From contig NZ_JAPSIY010000003.1 in assembly GCF_031178445.1 (NCBI RefSeq), forward strand, positions 124,001 to 188,000: DNA of 64,000 nt. Reading direction: 5' to 3'. Positions 51,546 through 59,947 of the stretch are shown here, one piece after another. The translations under genes and the position numbers were made by a program. Source of the stretch: Microbacterium sp. (lineage in GTDB: Bacteria; Actinomycetota; Actinomycetes; Actinomycetales; Microbacteriaceae). Within the stretch, counting starts at the first letter, position 1. Every line of letters begins with the position of its first letter. The notes under the pieces are model-generated. The model made no database searches, was not told the origin of the DNA, and was given only the letters and a program-made list of their open reading frames with translations.

Positions 51546-52421
51546 ATGACGACCGGCGCCTCCTCGACCCTCACGGGGCCGGCCGATCTGCACCTGCACT
51601 CCAACCATTCCGACGGCACGGAGACTCCTGCAGAGGTCATGCGCCAGGCTCATCGGCACGGCATCCGCACCGCCGCCCTCACCGACCACGACCGCACCAC
51701 CGGTTGGGCCGAGGCCGCGGACGCGGCGGTGGGTCTCGGCATGACGTTCATCCCCGGCATGGAACTCTCGGCGAAGCACGAATGGCGCAGCGTCCACGTG
51801 CTCGGCTACCTCTTCGACCCCGATGACGCCGATCTGGTCGCGGAGACCGCACGTATCCGAGGCGACAGGGTCGGGCGGGCGGAGCGCATCGTGCGCAACA
51901 TCGCCCGCGACTACGACCTCAGCTGGGACGACGTGCTCGCCCAGACCGCCGCGGACGCGACGGTGGGCCGTCCGCACATCGCCGACGCTCTGATCGAGCG
52001 CGGGATCGTCCGCGATCGCACCGAGGCGTTCGACGGCATCCTGAACCCGCGCGCGGGCTACTACGAGCCGCATTATGCGCCCGACCCCGTCACCGCAGTG
52101 CGACTCATCAGCCGTGCGGGGGGAGTGGCGATCATCGCGCACCCGGCGACCTCGGGGCGCGATCGCATGATGCCCGTGCCCTTCATCGAGCGCCTCATCG
52201 GCGAGGGCCTGGCGGGGTTCGAGGTCGAGCACCGCGAGAACACGGAGGCCGGCAAGCGGGTGCTGCGTGATCTGGCCGCCCGCCACGACCTGATCGTGAC
52301 AGGCTCCAGCGACTACCACGGTGCGGGCAAACCCAACCGCCCGGGCGAGAACATCACGGCCGATGAGATGCTGGCTCGCGTCCTCGAACGCGGCACCGGC
52401 TCGGCTGCGCTTCGCCCCTGA
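51546..52421 (+). CDS. PHP-domain phosphoesterase
   Basis: 291 residues. Four PHP metal motifs: DLHLHSNHSDGTETP, ALTDHDRTTGW, FIPGMELSA and IIAHPATSG with a final GSSDYHGAGK. This is the stand-alone PHP family of 3'-5' exoribonuclease or nucleoside 3',5'-bisphosphate phosphatase (RNase AM/YciV) type; in E. coli YciV (RnaAM) dephosphorylates pAp. It probably works likewise. ATG 51546 is leaderless (TACGCT plus six). Divergent from the EEP gene. Confidence 0.85.
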   Translation: MTTGASSTLTGPADLHLHSNHSDGTETPAEVMRQAHRHGIRTAALTDHDRTTGWAEAADAAVGLGMTFIPGMELSAKHEWRSVHVLGYLFDPDDADLVAETARIRGDRVGRAERIVRNIARDYDLSWDDVLAQTAADATVGRPHIADALIERGIVRDRTEAFDGILNPRAGYYEPHYAPDPVTAVRLISRAGGVAIIAHPATSGRDRMMPVPFIERLIGEGLAGFEVEHRENTEAGKRVLRDLAARHDLIVTGSSDYHGAGKPNRPGENITADEMLARVLERGTGSAALRP

Positions 52422-52490
52422 CTGTCGGTGCGGCGCGGTTTCCAGGCGAGCTGTCAGTCTTCTCCCCGCGAACACCCCGCCGCTCGCCGA

Positions 52491-52496
52491 TAACGT
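52491..52496 (+). promoter_or_regulatory. leaderless promoter -10 TAACGT
   Basis: TAACGT, six bases, then ATG 52503. Confidence 0.55.
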
Positions 52497-52502
52497 CGGA
52501 GC

Positions 52503-53480
52503 ATGCAACGCGGCACCGGTCTAGAGCAGCGCATAGACGCCATCGCCGATCGGATGCTGCGGGACGCATCCGCGAACGGTGTCAGAGCCGGGCTCATCGA
52601 GTTCACCGTCTTCGTGCTGAAGCAGGCGTGGGCGTGCGCGTTCGGGGCCGCTCTGCTCCTCGTGATCGTCGCGGCGCGGCTGTTCCATCCGGATGACGCC
52701 GCGATCGCGCGGAACGATCTGGTGACCATCGCAGCCGTGCTGATCCAGATCGTCATGCTCACGCTGCGACTCGAGACCGTGCGTGAACTGCGTGTGATCG
52801 TGCTGTTCCACGTCACCGGCACCGTCATGGAGCTGTTCAAGACCGACATGGGATCGTGGGCGTACGCCGCGGACGGCATACTCCGCATCGGAGGCGTGCC
52901 GCTGTTCACCGGGTTCATGTACGCGGCCGTCGGCTCGTACATGGTGCGCGTGCACCGTCTGTTCGACCTCGGTTTCACCCGCTACCCGCGGCGCTGGCTC
53001 ACCGCCCTCGTGGCCGCGGCCGTCTATGTCAACTTCTTCACCCACCACTTCTGGTGGGATGCGCGCTGGGTGCTGCTCGCCGCCGTCGTGGTGCTGTGGT
53101 GGCCGACCGTGATGCACGCCCGCATCCGGCGGCGCGTGCTTCGCCTGCCGCTGCTCGTCGTGTTCGCCGGTGTCGCGCTGTTCATCTGGTTCGCCGAGAA
53201 CATCGCGACCTGGGCGGGTGCGTGGGCGTACCCCAATCAGACCGCAGGATGGGAGCCGGTCTCGGCGAGCAAGATCGTCTCGTGGTTCCTGCTGATGATC
53301 ATCTCGGTCGTCCTGGTCACCTGGGTCTACCCGCCCCAGCCGCCGACGGCCGAGCTTCGCGGGAGCGCAGGAGCTCGTTCGCGCGCTCCGTCTCGGCTCG
53401 CGCTGCGTGAAAAGACGCAGCGCGAGCCGAGAACAGCAGCGCAGAAGCTCGACGGCGTGAACGACGACCGCGCAGGTTGA
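52503..53480 (+). CDS. DUF817 membrane protein with a tail encoded by its own terminator
   Basis: 325 residues with eight or so membrane helices, of the DUF817 family (unknown function): EFTVFVLKQAWACAFGAALLLV, FHVTGTVMELFKTDMGSWAY, PLFTGFMYAAVGSYM, FAENIATWAGAWAYPNQ and VSASKIVSWFLLMIISVVLVTWV. The family normally ends soon after YPPQPP. Here about 35 more residues follow, and a perfect 18-bp hairpin (53391-53432) falls inside that segment. ATG 52503 is leaderless. Convergent with a helicase gene, 27 bases apart. Confidence 0.82.
   Translation: MQRGTGLEQRIDAIADRMLRDASANGVRAGLIEFTVFVLKQAWACAFGAALLLVIVAARLFHPDDAAIARNDLVTIAAVLIQIVMLTLRLETVRELRVIVLFHVTGTVMELFKTDMGSWAYAADGILRIGGVPLFTGFMYAAVGSYMVRVHRLFDLGFTRYPRRWLTALVAAAVYVNFFTHHFWWDARWVLLAAVVVLWWPTVMHARIRRRVLRLPLLVVFAGVALFIWFAENIATWAGAWAYPNQTAGWEPVSASKIVSWFLLMIISVVLVTWVYPPQPPTAELRGSAGARSRAPSRLALREKTQREPRTAAQKLDGVNDDRAG
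53391..53432. terminator. 18-bp perfect hairpin inside the 3' end of the DUF817 frame
   Basis: TCTCGGCTCGCGCTGCGT and its complement around a GAAAAG loop. This looks like a bidirectional terminator for the two convergent genes but lies about 50 bases before the DUF817 stop codon. Confidence 0.85.
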
Positions 53481-53507
53481 ACGGAGGGCTGCGGTGAGCC
53501 CTGGCGG

Positions 53508-55028
53508 TCAGGCGCCGGTCGGAGCCGCTCCACCGCTGCGGCGGCGACGACGACGGCGCTGCGGCGCCGGCTTGCCGTCATGGTGCTCGCGGGTGGTGTC
53601 GCCGTCGTGCGTCCCCGCACCCTCGGCATCCCTGTCGGCGGCCGGTGAGGGTGCGGCTGCGGGCGCACCCGTCTCCGCGGCCGCGCCTTCCGCGAACGTC
53701 GAGCCCACGGTGTCCGACGCACGGCTGCGGCGACGACGGCGCCGCGTCGTGCCCTCAGCGGTGCCCTCGGCTGCGGCGTCCGCCGCATTCTGCGGCTGCT
53801 GGCGCTTCTTGCGCTCGCTCGCCGGCTTCTCGGCCTTGGGTGCCGTCGCGAGGCGGCCCTTCGTTCCCTCGGGAATGTTCAGGTCGGCGAACAGGTGAGG
53901 GCTCGACGAGTAGGTCTCGACCGGCTCCGGCTGGCCGAAGTCCAGCGCGCGGTTGATGAGGGCCCACTTGTGCAGGTCCTCCCAGTCGACGAACGTGACA
54001 GCGATGCCCGTCTTGCCGGCGCGGCCGGTGCGGCCGGCGCGGTGCAGGTACGTCTTCTCCTCGTCGGGGATGGTGTGGTTGATGACGTGCGTGACGTCGT
54101 CGACGTCGATGCCACGCGCGGCCACGTCGGTGGCGACCAGCACGTCGCGCTTGCCGGCCTTGAACGCCGCCATCGAGCGCTCACGCTGCTCCTGGCCCAT
54201 GTCGCCGTGCACGCCGCCGACGTTGAAGCCGCGGTCGCCCAGCTCGTCGACCAGCCGCTGCGCCGCGCGCTTGGTGCGGGTGAAGATCACGGTCTTGCCC
54301 CGGCCCTCGGCCTGCAGGATGCGGGCGATCACCTCGTCCTTGTCGAGCGAGTGCGCGCGGTAGACGATGTGCTTGATGTTCGCCTGCGTGAGGCCCTCGT
54401 CGGGGTCGTTGGCGCGGATGTGAATCGGGTTCGTCATGAACCGGCGCGCGAGCGCAACGATCGGACCGGGCATGGTCGCGGAGAAGAGCTGCGTGTGACG
54501 GACGGCGGGCACCTTCGAGAAGATCTTCTCGATGTCGGCGAGGAAGCCGAGGTCGAGCATCTTGTCGGCCTCGTCGAGCACCACCTCGGCCGCGTGGGAG
54601 AGGTCGAGCAGGCGCTGGTTCGCCAGGTCGATGAGCCTTCCTGGTGTGCCGACGACGATCTGCGCGCCGGCCTTGAGCTGGTCGATCTGACCCTCGTACG
54701 CCTTGCCGCCGTAGATGGCGACGACGCTCGTGGAGCGGTTGGACGTGAGCAGATCGATGTCCTCGTACACCTGCACGGCCAGCTCGCGGGTGGGCACCAC
54801 GATTAGCGCCTTGACGCCCGGCTCGGGGTTCAGCCCCAGGCGCTGCACCACGGGGATGCCGAAGCCGAAGGTCTTGCCGGTTCCCGTCTTGGCCTGACCG
54901 ATGATGTCCTGGCCGGGGAGGCCGAGTGGAATGGTCTGCTCCTGGATCGGGAACGCGTCGACGATGCCCTTGGAGCCGAGCGCGTCGATGATGTCCTGAT
55001 CGATTCCGAGATCAGCGAATGAAGTCAC
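53508..55028 (-). CDS. DEAD-box RNA helicase (RhlE-like) with basic tail
   Basis: 506 residues. Q-motif FPIQEQTIP, Walker A GQAKTGTGKT, PTREL, VLDEADKMLD, SATMP, HGDMGQEQRERSM and HRAGRTGRAG. The core ends near residue 395. The tail has basic clusters (RRRRRRSR, QRRRRRRRSGG) around Ala/Glu/Thr-rich linkers and probably binds RNA. Mycobacteria have the same neighbourhood: rhlE, a ferritin-like gene, DUF3107 and adnAB. GTG 55028 has no ribosome site. A 30-codon frame (GTG 55117) ends with TGA overlapping the start (GTGA), which may couple translation. Confidence 0.9.
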   Translation of the reverse strand: MTSFADLGIDQDIIDALGSKGIVDAFPIQEQTIPLGLPGQDIIGQAKTGTGKTFGFGIPVVQRLGLNPEPGVKALIVVPTRELAVQVYEDIDLLTSNRSTSVVAIYGGKAYEGQIDQLKAGAQIVVGTPGRLIDLANQRLLDLSHAAEVVLDEADKMLDLGFLADIEKIFSKVPAVRHTQLFSATMPGPIVALARRFMTNPIHIRANDPDEGLTQANIKHIVYRAHSLDKDEVIARILQAEGRGKTVIFTRTKRAAQRLVDELGDRGFNVGGVHGDMGQEQRERSMAAFKAGKRDVLVATDVAARGIDVDDVTHVINHTIPDEEKTYLHRAGRTGRAGKTGIAVTFVDWEDLHKWALINRALDFGQPEPVETYSSSPHLFADLNIPEGTKGRLATAPKAEKPASERKKRQQPQNAADAAAEGTAEGTTRRRRRRSRASDTVGSTFAEGAAAETGAPAAAPSPAADRDAEGAGTHDGDTTREHHDGKPAPQRRRRRRRSGGAAPTGA

Positions 55029-55153
55029 AGTATGTTCTTGCCTGTCCGGCGGCTGCGCGACTGCGTGCCGCGCCAGCGGCGCCTCGTAACGGATCCACGC
55101 CGTCTCACTGCTGCCACAGGCGCGGGGCCCTGCTCCGATGGCAGGGTGTGTCC

Positions 55154-55159
55154 AGCCTA
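55154..55159 (-). promoter_or_regulatory. -10 element TAGGCT of the helicase gene
   Basis: TAGGCT on the minus strand gives a start near 55147 and a leader of about 120 bases before GTG 55028. Confidence 0.45.
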
Positions 55160-55196
55160 CCGGAGGGGCGCTCGCCGTCGGGATGGGGCGTGCGGG

Positions 55197-55202
55197 TAAC
55201 CT
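55197..55202 (+). promoter_or_regulatory. leaderless promoter -10 TAACCT
   Basis: TAACCT, six bases, then GTG 55209. Confidence 0.55.
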
Positions 55203-55208
55203 GGGCGG

Positions 55209-55919
55209 GTGGTCAACTGGTTCTGGAAGCGCAAGCCGCAGCGGCGCGCACTCTCGCTGCGCAGCCGCGGAGAGGCGGGCGACGCGCAGCGGGTCGACTT
55301 CGCCGAGCTCGCCCCCGAGCTGAACCGCTTCCTCGGACAGGCCGCCTACCTGCAGCTGGGCTACTTCGAGACGCTCACGCGCGGTATCCGCGGCACCCTC
55401 GAGCTGGACCGCAAGGAGGCTCTGTCGCGCGCCGCCGGCGCGGCCCTCGCGAAGCACCGCGGCATCGTGGACCTGATCATCGAGCGCGGCGACGACCCCA
55501 CCCAGATCATGCTGCCGTTCCGCGAGAACCTCGATGCGTTCCGCCGCAAGACGATCGGCGCGCGGCCGGAGGAGACGCTGTTGTCGGTGTACCTGACCGC
55601 CGGCATGCTGGACGACTTCTATCTGGCCCTCGCCTCCAGCTACGGCGAGACGGGCCAGCGGGTCGCCCGAATCCTGCGGGAGGACGACGCGCGACACGAG
55701 ATCATCGCCATCATCCAGGAGACGATCGAGAGCGACGAGGAATGGCGCTCGCTGCTGTCGATGTGGGGCAGGCGCCTGGTCGGCGACACCCTGCTGGTGT
55801 GCCGCGGCGCGCTGCGCCCCGAGCGGCTCGCGGCTGACGACAACCGCATCGAGCCGGTGTACACCGAGCTGATGGGGGCGCACGCCCGCCGCATGGATGC
55901 GATGGGGCTCGCCGCCTAG
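55209..55919 (+). CDS. ferritin-like fold protein (MiaE/Rv3210c-like)
   Basis: 236 residues, all helical. Likely helix motifs with Glu/His: FAELAPELNRFLGQAAYLQLGYFETL (E at start), FRRKTIGARPEETLLSVYL, FYLALASSYG and EDDARHEIIAIIQETI (ExxH). These match the ferritin-like/tRNA-hydroxylase fold. In mycobacteria the homolog stands next to rhlE. Iron binding is plausible from the acid/His residues but function is unknown. GTG 55209 is leaderless. Confidence 0.75.
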   Translation: MVNWFWKRKPQRRALSLRSRGEAGDAQRVDFAELAPELNRFLGQAAYLQLGYFETLTRGIRGTLELDRKEALSRAAGAALAKHRGIVDLIIERGDDPTQIMLPFRENLDAFRRKTIGARPEETLLSVYLTAGMLDDFYLALASSYGETGQRVARILREDDARHEIIAIIQETIESDEEWRSLLSMWGRRLVGDTLLVCRGALRPERLAADDNRIEPVYTELMGAHARRMDAMGLAA

Positions 55920-55998
55920 GCGGAGACGCGTCCGCCCTCAGCGGTCGATCCGCCGCGCGCGGCCCGAGCGCGTCGGGTCGGCAACAGCGGGCGGAGGC

Positions 55999-56286
55999 TC
56001 AGATGCCGAGCGCCTGCCTGGCGACCGCATCGTGGTGACGACGCTGCGCCGTCAGCGTCACGGTGGCGAGCAGTGCGAGCACGAGCCCGCCACCCACACT
56101 GGCGACCCACAGCCAGATGCTGCCCTCGCTGACGCCGGCCCACTGCATGATCGTGTAGATCGCCGCGGCGGCGGCCGTGGAGATCGCCGGGGTGACGGCG
56201 ACGCCGCGCAGTTCTCGGTGCGGCAGCAGATAGTGCAGCGCGACGCCGAGCGCGCACGCTGCGATCAGGGCGAGCAGGATGTACAT
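55999..56286 (-). CDS. small membrane protein, 95 residues
   Basis: Three hydrophobic segments (MYILLALIAACALGVALHYLL, AISTAAAAAIYTIMQWAGV, SIWLWVASVGGGLVLALLATVTL) and a short basic tail (TAQRRHHDAV). It follows the DUF3107 gene after a 1-base gap and is co-transcribed. Small membrane proteins of this kind often sit near DUF3107 in this group. No known function. Confidence 0.65.
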   Translation of the reverse strand: MYILLALIAACALGVALHYLLPHRELRGVAVTPAISTAAAAAIYTIMQWAGVSEGSIWLWVASVGGGLVLALLATVTLTAQRRHHDAVARQALGI

Positions 56287-56287
56287 G

Positions 56288-56512
56288 TCAGGCGACGAAG
56301 CCGACCCGGCGCGACTCCTCGGTGCCGAGCTCGACGTACGCGAGGTTCGCGACCGGAACGATGTAGGAGCTGCCCTTCGCGTCGGTGAAGCTGACGTGGC
56401 TGGCGTTCTGGTCGAGTGCGGCGGTCACCTGCGCGCGCACGTCCTCGGCGCTGCTCGAGGTGTCGAAGTTCAGCTCACGGCCGGTGTTGATGATGCCGAT
56501 GCGGATTTCCAC
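56288..56512 (-). CDS. DUF3107 protein
   Basis: 74 residues: VEIRIGIINTGRELNFDTSS, then AEDVRAQVTAALDQNASHVSFTDAKG and YIVPVANLAYVELGTEESRRVGF. This is the DUF3107 family, conserved in actinobacteria (mycobacterial Rv3208A, TB9.4), small and acidic with unknown function. GTG 56512 has a strong GGAGGAG. The stop is one base from the ATG of the membrane protein gene. Confidence 0.9.
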   Translation of the reverse strand: MEIRIGIINTGRELNFDTSSSAEDVRAQVTAALDQNASHVSFTDAKGSSYIVPVANLAYVELGTEESRRVGFVA

Positions 56513-56658
56513 GCGCTCTCCTCCAGGTTGGTCGAACACGGCAACTCTACCGGCTGGCATGGTGGGCGGATCGGCCCTGCCGGCCGATTTCGCCGTGGGC
56601 GCACAGCACGCGGATGCGGCGCGCGCAGGCGCCGGCCGGCGATGTCAGTGCACGCCGC

Positions 56659-56664
56659 TAGCGT
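56659..56664 (+). promoter_or_regulatory. leaderless promoter -10 TAGCGT of adnA
   Basis: TAGCGT, seven bases, then GTG 56672. Confidence 0.5.
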
Positions 56665-56671
56665 GGAGATC

Positions 56672-59600
56672 GTGACAGATGAGGCTCGGGACGACGAGGG
56701 CCAGCGCGCCGTGGTGGATGCTGCGGCGACCGCGTCCGCCCTGGTCATCGGGGCGCCGGGCACGGGCAAGACCCGCACTCTGGTCGAGCGCGTGGTGCGC
56801 CTGCTCGCTCCTGAAGGGGGAGCACTGCAGCCGGAGCAGGTGCTGGTGCTCACGCCGAGCAGGCAGGCGGCGACGTCTCTGCGCGATCGCATCGGGGTGC
56901 GCGTGCGCCAGGCGACACCGGGTGCGCTCGCCCGCTCGCTGGGCTCGTTCGCCTTCCAGATCGTCCGCGGATCCATGGTGCGCGACGGCCAGGATCCGCC
57001 CGCGCTGCTCACGGGCGCCGACCAGGACCGCATCATCGCCGAGATCCTCGCAGGAGACGAGGAGGACGGCGTCATCGACTGGCCTGAGGCCCTGGGCGCC
57101 CCGGTGCGCGCATCCAAGGCCTTCCGCTCGGAGTTGCGCGCCTTCCTCGCCGAGTGCACGGAACTGGGCGCCGACCCCGAGCTGCTGCGCCGCAGCGGAG
57201 ACGAGGCCTGGCGGGCGGTCGCCGACTTCATGTCGGACTACCGCCGGGTTCTCGACGGCATGCGCTCCGCGCATCGCGACGCCGCCGACCTCGTCGCCGA
57301 GGCGACGGCGGTACTGCGCACCGCCGAGCCGTCCGCTCTGGGACCGCTCGGCGCGCTGCGCGTGGTGCTGATCGACGATGCGCAGGAGCTGACCCGCGGC
57401 GGCATCGAGATCGTGCGGGCGCTGCGGGCCAGGGGAGTGGCGGTGCTCGCCTTCGGCGACCCCGACATCTCATCCGGCGCCTTCCGCGGAGCGAGCCCCG
57501 AGTTGTTCTCACGTCTGGCGACCGAACTGGGTCACGTGATGGTGCTCGATGTGCCGCACCGTCAGTCGTCTGCTCTCAGCGATCTGACCCGGACGGTGAC
57601 TCAGGCGATCGGCGCGGCCGGGCGCATCGAGCACCGGCGTCCGCCGTCGGGCGCTCCGGAGCCTGAAGGCGCGGGCGGGCAGGCCGGCGCCGGGGTGACG
57701 AGCTTCCTGGCAGCATCCCCTTACGAGGAGTTCGACCGCATCGCGGGAACTCTGCGCGACTGGCATCTCTCCCACGGTGTCGCGTGGCAGGACATGGCGG
57801 TGATCGCCCACGACACCCGTCAGGTGTCGACCCTCGAGAGCGAGCTGGCTGCGCGCGAGATTCCCACCAGGGCGGCGGGCGTGCAGCGTCCGCTCGGCGA
57901 TGAGGGGGCTGTACGCGATCTGGTGGGGCTGGTCGATCTGGCGCTGCAGCCGGTCGAGCAGCGCACGCCCCAGCAGCTCGAAGAGGCGCTCGTCTCGCCC
58001 TTCGGGGGCATGGACGCCATCGGGCTGCGGCGACTGCGGGCGCGACTGCGCCACCAGGAGCTCGCCGCCGAGGGCGCGACGCCCGCCCGCGAACTGCTGC
58101 GGCAGGCGATGGTCGACCCGTTCCCGCTGAGCCTGATCGACGCCCCGGAGGCGCGGGCAGCGACCCGCTTCGCGAAGACCCTCGCTGAGATCTCGGCCGC
58201 CGCGGCCGCGGGAGAGACGATCCACGATCTGCTCTGGCGGGCGTGGGACGCGGCACGAGCCGTCGACGGCCGTCCGCTGCAGACGGCGTGGCGCGAGACG
58301 GCTCTGCAGGCCACGGGTGGTGAGACGGCGCGGGCACTCGATGCCCTGGTCGCGCTGTTCGACGCCGCCAAGCGCTTTGTGGAGCGCACGCCGAACGAGA
58401 AGCCCGAGCGATTCGTGCGGGACATCCTGGGCAGCGAGGTGCCCGAGGACACGCTGTCCTCGCCCGACCGCCCCGGCCGGGTGACACTGCTCACCCCGGC
58501 GACGGCCCTCGGTACCGAGTTCGAGGCGGTGGTGGTCGCCGGCGTGCAGGACGGCGTCTGGCCGAATGTGCGCCTGCGCGGCGGAATGCTGCGCACCTGG
58601 CGCCTCGCCGACGCGGTCACCGCGCAGCGCACCGGGGTCGAGATCCCCGCCCCGGGCGTGCTCGACCGCCGGCGCAGCGCCTTGCACGACGAACTGCGAC
58701 TGTTCGTGCGCGCGATCTCGCGGGCGCGCAGCCGGTTGCTGGTCACAGCCGTGGACGACGACGACCTGACGCCCAGCGCGTTCTTCTCGTTCCTCCCGCC
58801 GCCCGAACCTGCTGAGAGGCATCCGGCGGCCGAGCATCCGCTGACCCTGCGCGGGCTGGTGGCGCGTCACCGACGCACCCTCACGACGTCCCCGTCCGAG
58901 GCGGCCAGAGCCGAAGCCGCGGGCCAGCTGGCCGTGCTGGCCCGGGAGGGCGTGCCGGGAGCGGCTCCCTCACAGTGGTACGGCGTAGCGCCGCCTTCGA
59001 CGGACACACCCCTGCGCGACCTCGCGATCGAGGCGGCCCGGGTGTCGCCGTCGAAGATGGAGACGTTCGAGGAGTGCGGTCTGGGCTGGGTCGTGGCCGC
59101 GCTCGGCGGAGACACGGTGCTGCCGCCTTCGGCCGGAATCGGCACGATCATCCATGAGGCGATGGAGAAGCATCCGGACGGCGGCCTGGACCGCCTGCAC
59201 GCAGTACTCGCCGAGCACTGGCCGGAACTGGACTTCGAGACGGAGTGGATCGGGCGGAAGGAGCGCCGTCGCGCTGAGCAGTACGTCGACCGCCTGCACC
59301 ACTACCTCGCCGAGGTCAGACGGGACGGTGGGCGGGTGCTCGCAGGCGAGGTGGAATTCCGCTTCGCCGTGGAGGTGCCGGACGAGCCCTCCGACGCGAC
59401 GCCTGCCGTGCTGCGCCTCGATCCGGAGAGCGAACAGGGAGAGCGGGCGGCGACACCCTCGCGTCGGGCAGTCATCCACGGGTTCATCGACAGGGTCGAG
59501 GCGTATCCGGCCGGTGCCGGTGAGCATCCTGAAGCGCGAGGGCGAGGCTGGACGCCGATGGCGGATGGGGGAGAGCGGGTGGTCGTCGTCGACCTCAAGA

Positions 59601-59947
59601 CGGGCAAGAACGAGCCGGAGAACGACGGCAAGGTCGTCGGGCACGCCCAGCTCGCCGCATACCAGATCGCCGTGCAGGAGGGACTCGTCGCGGGCGCCGA
59701 CCCCGCCGCGCTGGGCGGCGCCCGACTGGTGCTGGTGGCGAAGACGCTGGCGAAGAGCGACTACAGGGTCGCTCACCAGCACGCGCTGGACGAAGCCGCC
59801 CGCAGCCAGTTCCTGCACCGGGTGGCGGATGCCGCGCGCGGCATGTCGGCGAGCAGTTTCACCGCACAGGTCGAGTCGCACTGCGCCGACACGCAGGGGC
59901 GCGTGAAGTCGTGCCGCATCCATGCGATCCCGGCGGTGAGTGCCTGA
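56672..59947 (+). CDS. adnA: AdnA subunit of the AdnAB helicase-nuclease
   Basis: 1091 residues. UvrD-like motor with Walker A GAPGTGKT (27-34), VLTPSRQAATSL, and a motif II of VVLIDDAQEL where the usual Asp-Glu is Asp-Asp. A C-terminal RecB-type nuclease follows: GTIIHEAMEKH, VVVVDLKTGKNEP (catalytic Asp and Lys), QLAAYQ. AdnAB resects DNA double-strand ends in mycobacteria; AdnB is the main motor. Cysteines near the end (FEECG, SHCADTQGRVKSC) could ligate an Fe-S cluster but only three are obvious. Start GTG 56672 is leaderless; the frame is open further upstream. The stop overlaps adnB (TGATG). Confidence 0.88.
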   Translation: MTDEARDDEGQRAVVDAAATASALVIGAPGTGKTRTLVERVVRLLAPEGGALQPEQVLVLTPSRQAATSLRDRIGVRVRQATPGALARSLGSFAFQIVRGSMVRDGQDPPALLTGADQDRIIAEILAGDEEDGVIDWPEALGAPVRASKAFRSELRAFLAECTELGADPELLRRSGDEAWRAVADFMSDYRRVLDGMRSAHRDAADLVAEATAVLRTAEPSALGPLGALRVVLIDDAQELTRGGIEIVRALRARGVAVLAFGDPDISSGAFRGASPELFSRLATELGHVMVLDVPHRQSSALSDLTRTVTQAIGAAGRIEHRRPPSGAPEPEGAGGQAGAGVTSFLAASPYEEFDRIAGTLRDWHLSHGVAWQDMAVIAHDTRQVSTLESELAAREIPTRAAGVQRPLGDEGAVRDLVGLVDLALQPVEQRTPQQLEEALVSPFGGMDAIGLRRLRARLRHQELAAEGATPARELLRQAMVDPFPLSLIDAPEARAATRFAKTLAEISAAAAAGETIHDLLWRAWDAARAVDGRPLQTAWRETALQATGGETARALDALVALFDAAKRFVERTPNEKPERFVRDILGSEVPEDTLSSPDRPGRVTLLTPATALGTEFEAVVVAGVQDGVWPNVRLRGGMLRTWRLADAVTAQRTGVEIPAPGVLDRRRSALHDELRLFVRAISRARSRLLVTAVDDDDLTPSAFFSFLPPPEPAERHPAAEHPLTLRGLVARHRRTLTTSPSEAARAEAAGQLAVLAREGVPGAAPSQWYGVAPPSTDTPLRDLAIEAARVSPSKMETFEECGLGWVVAALGGDTVLPPSAGIGTIIHEAMEKHPDGGLDRLHAVLAEHWPELDFETEWIGRKERRRAEQYVDRLHHYLAEVRRDGGRVLAGEVEFRFAVEVPDEPSDATPAVLRLDPESEQGERAATPSRRAVIHGFIDRVEAYPAGAGEHPEARGRGWTPMADGGERVVVVDLKTGKNEPENDGKVVGHAQLAAYQIAVQEGLVAGADPAALGGARLVLVAKTLAKSDYRVAHQHALDEAARSQFLHRVADAARGMSASSFTAQVESHCADTQGRVKSCRIHAIPAVSA

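Noticed and set aside
53508-55883. Extension of the RhlE-like helicase by about 285 residues
   Set aside because: The extra part lies over the ferritin-like gene on the other strand and passes the promoter TAGGCT; the normal N-terminus starts at GTG 55028.
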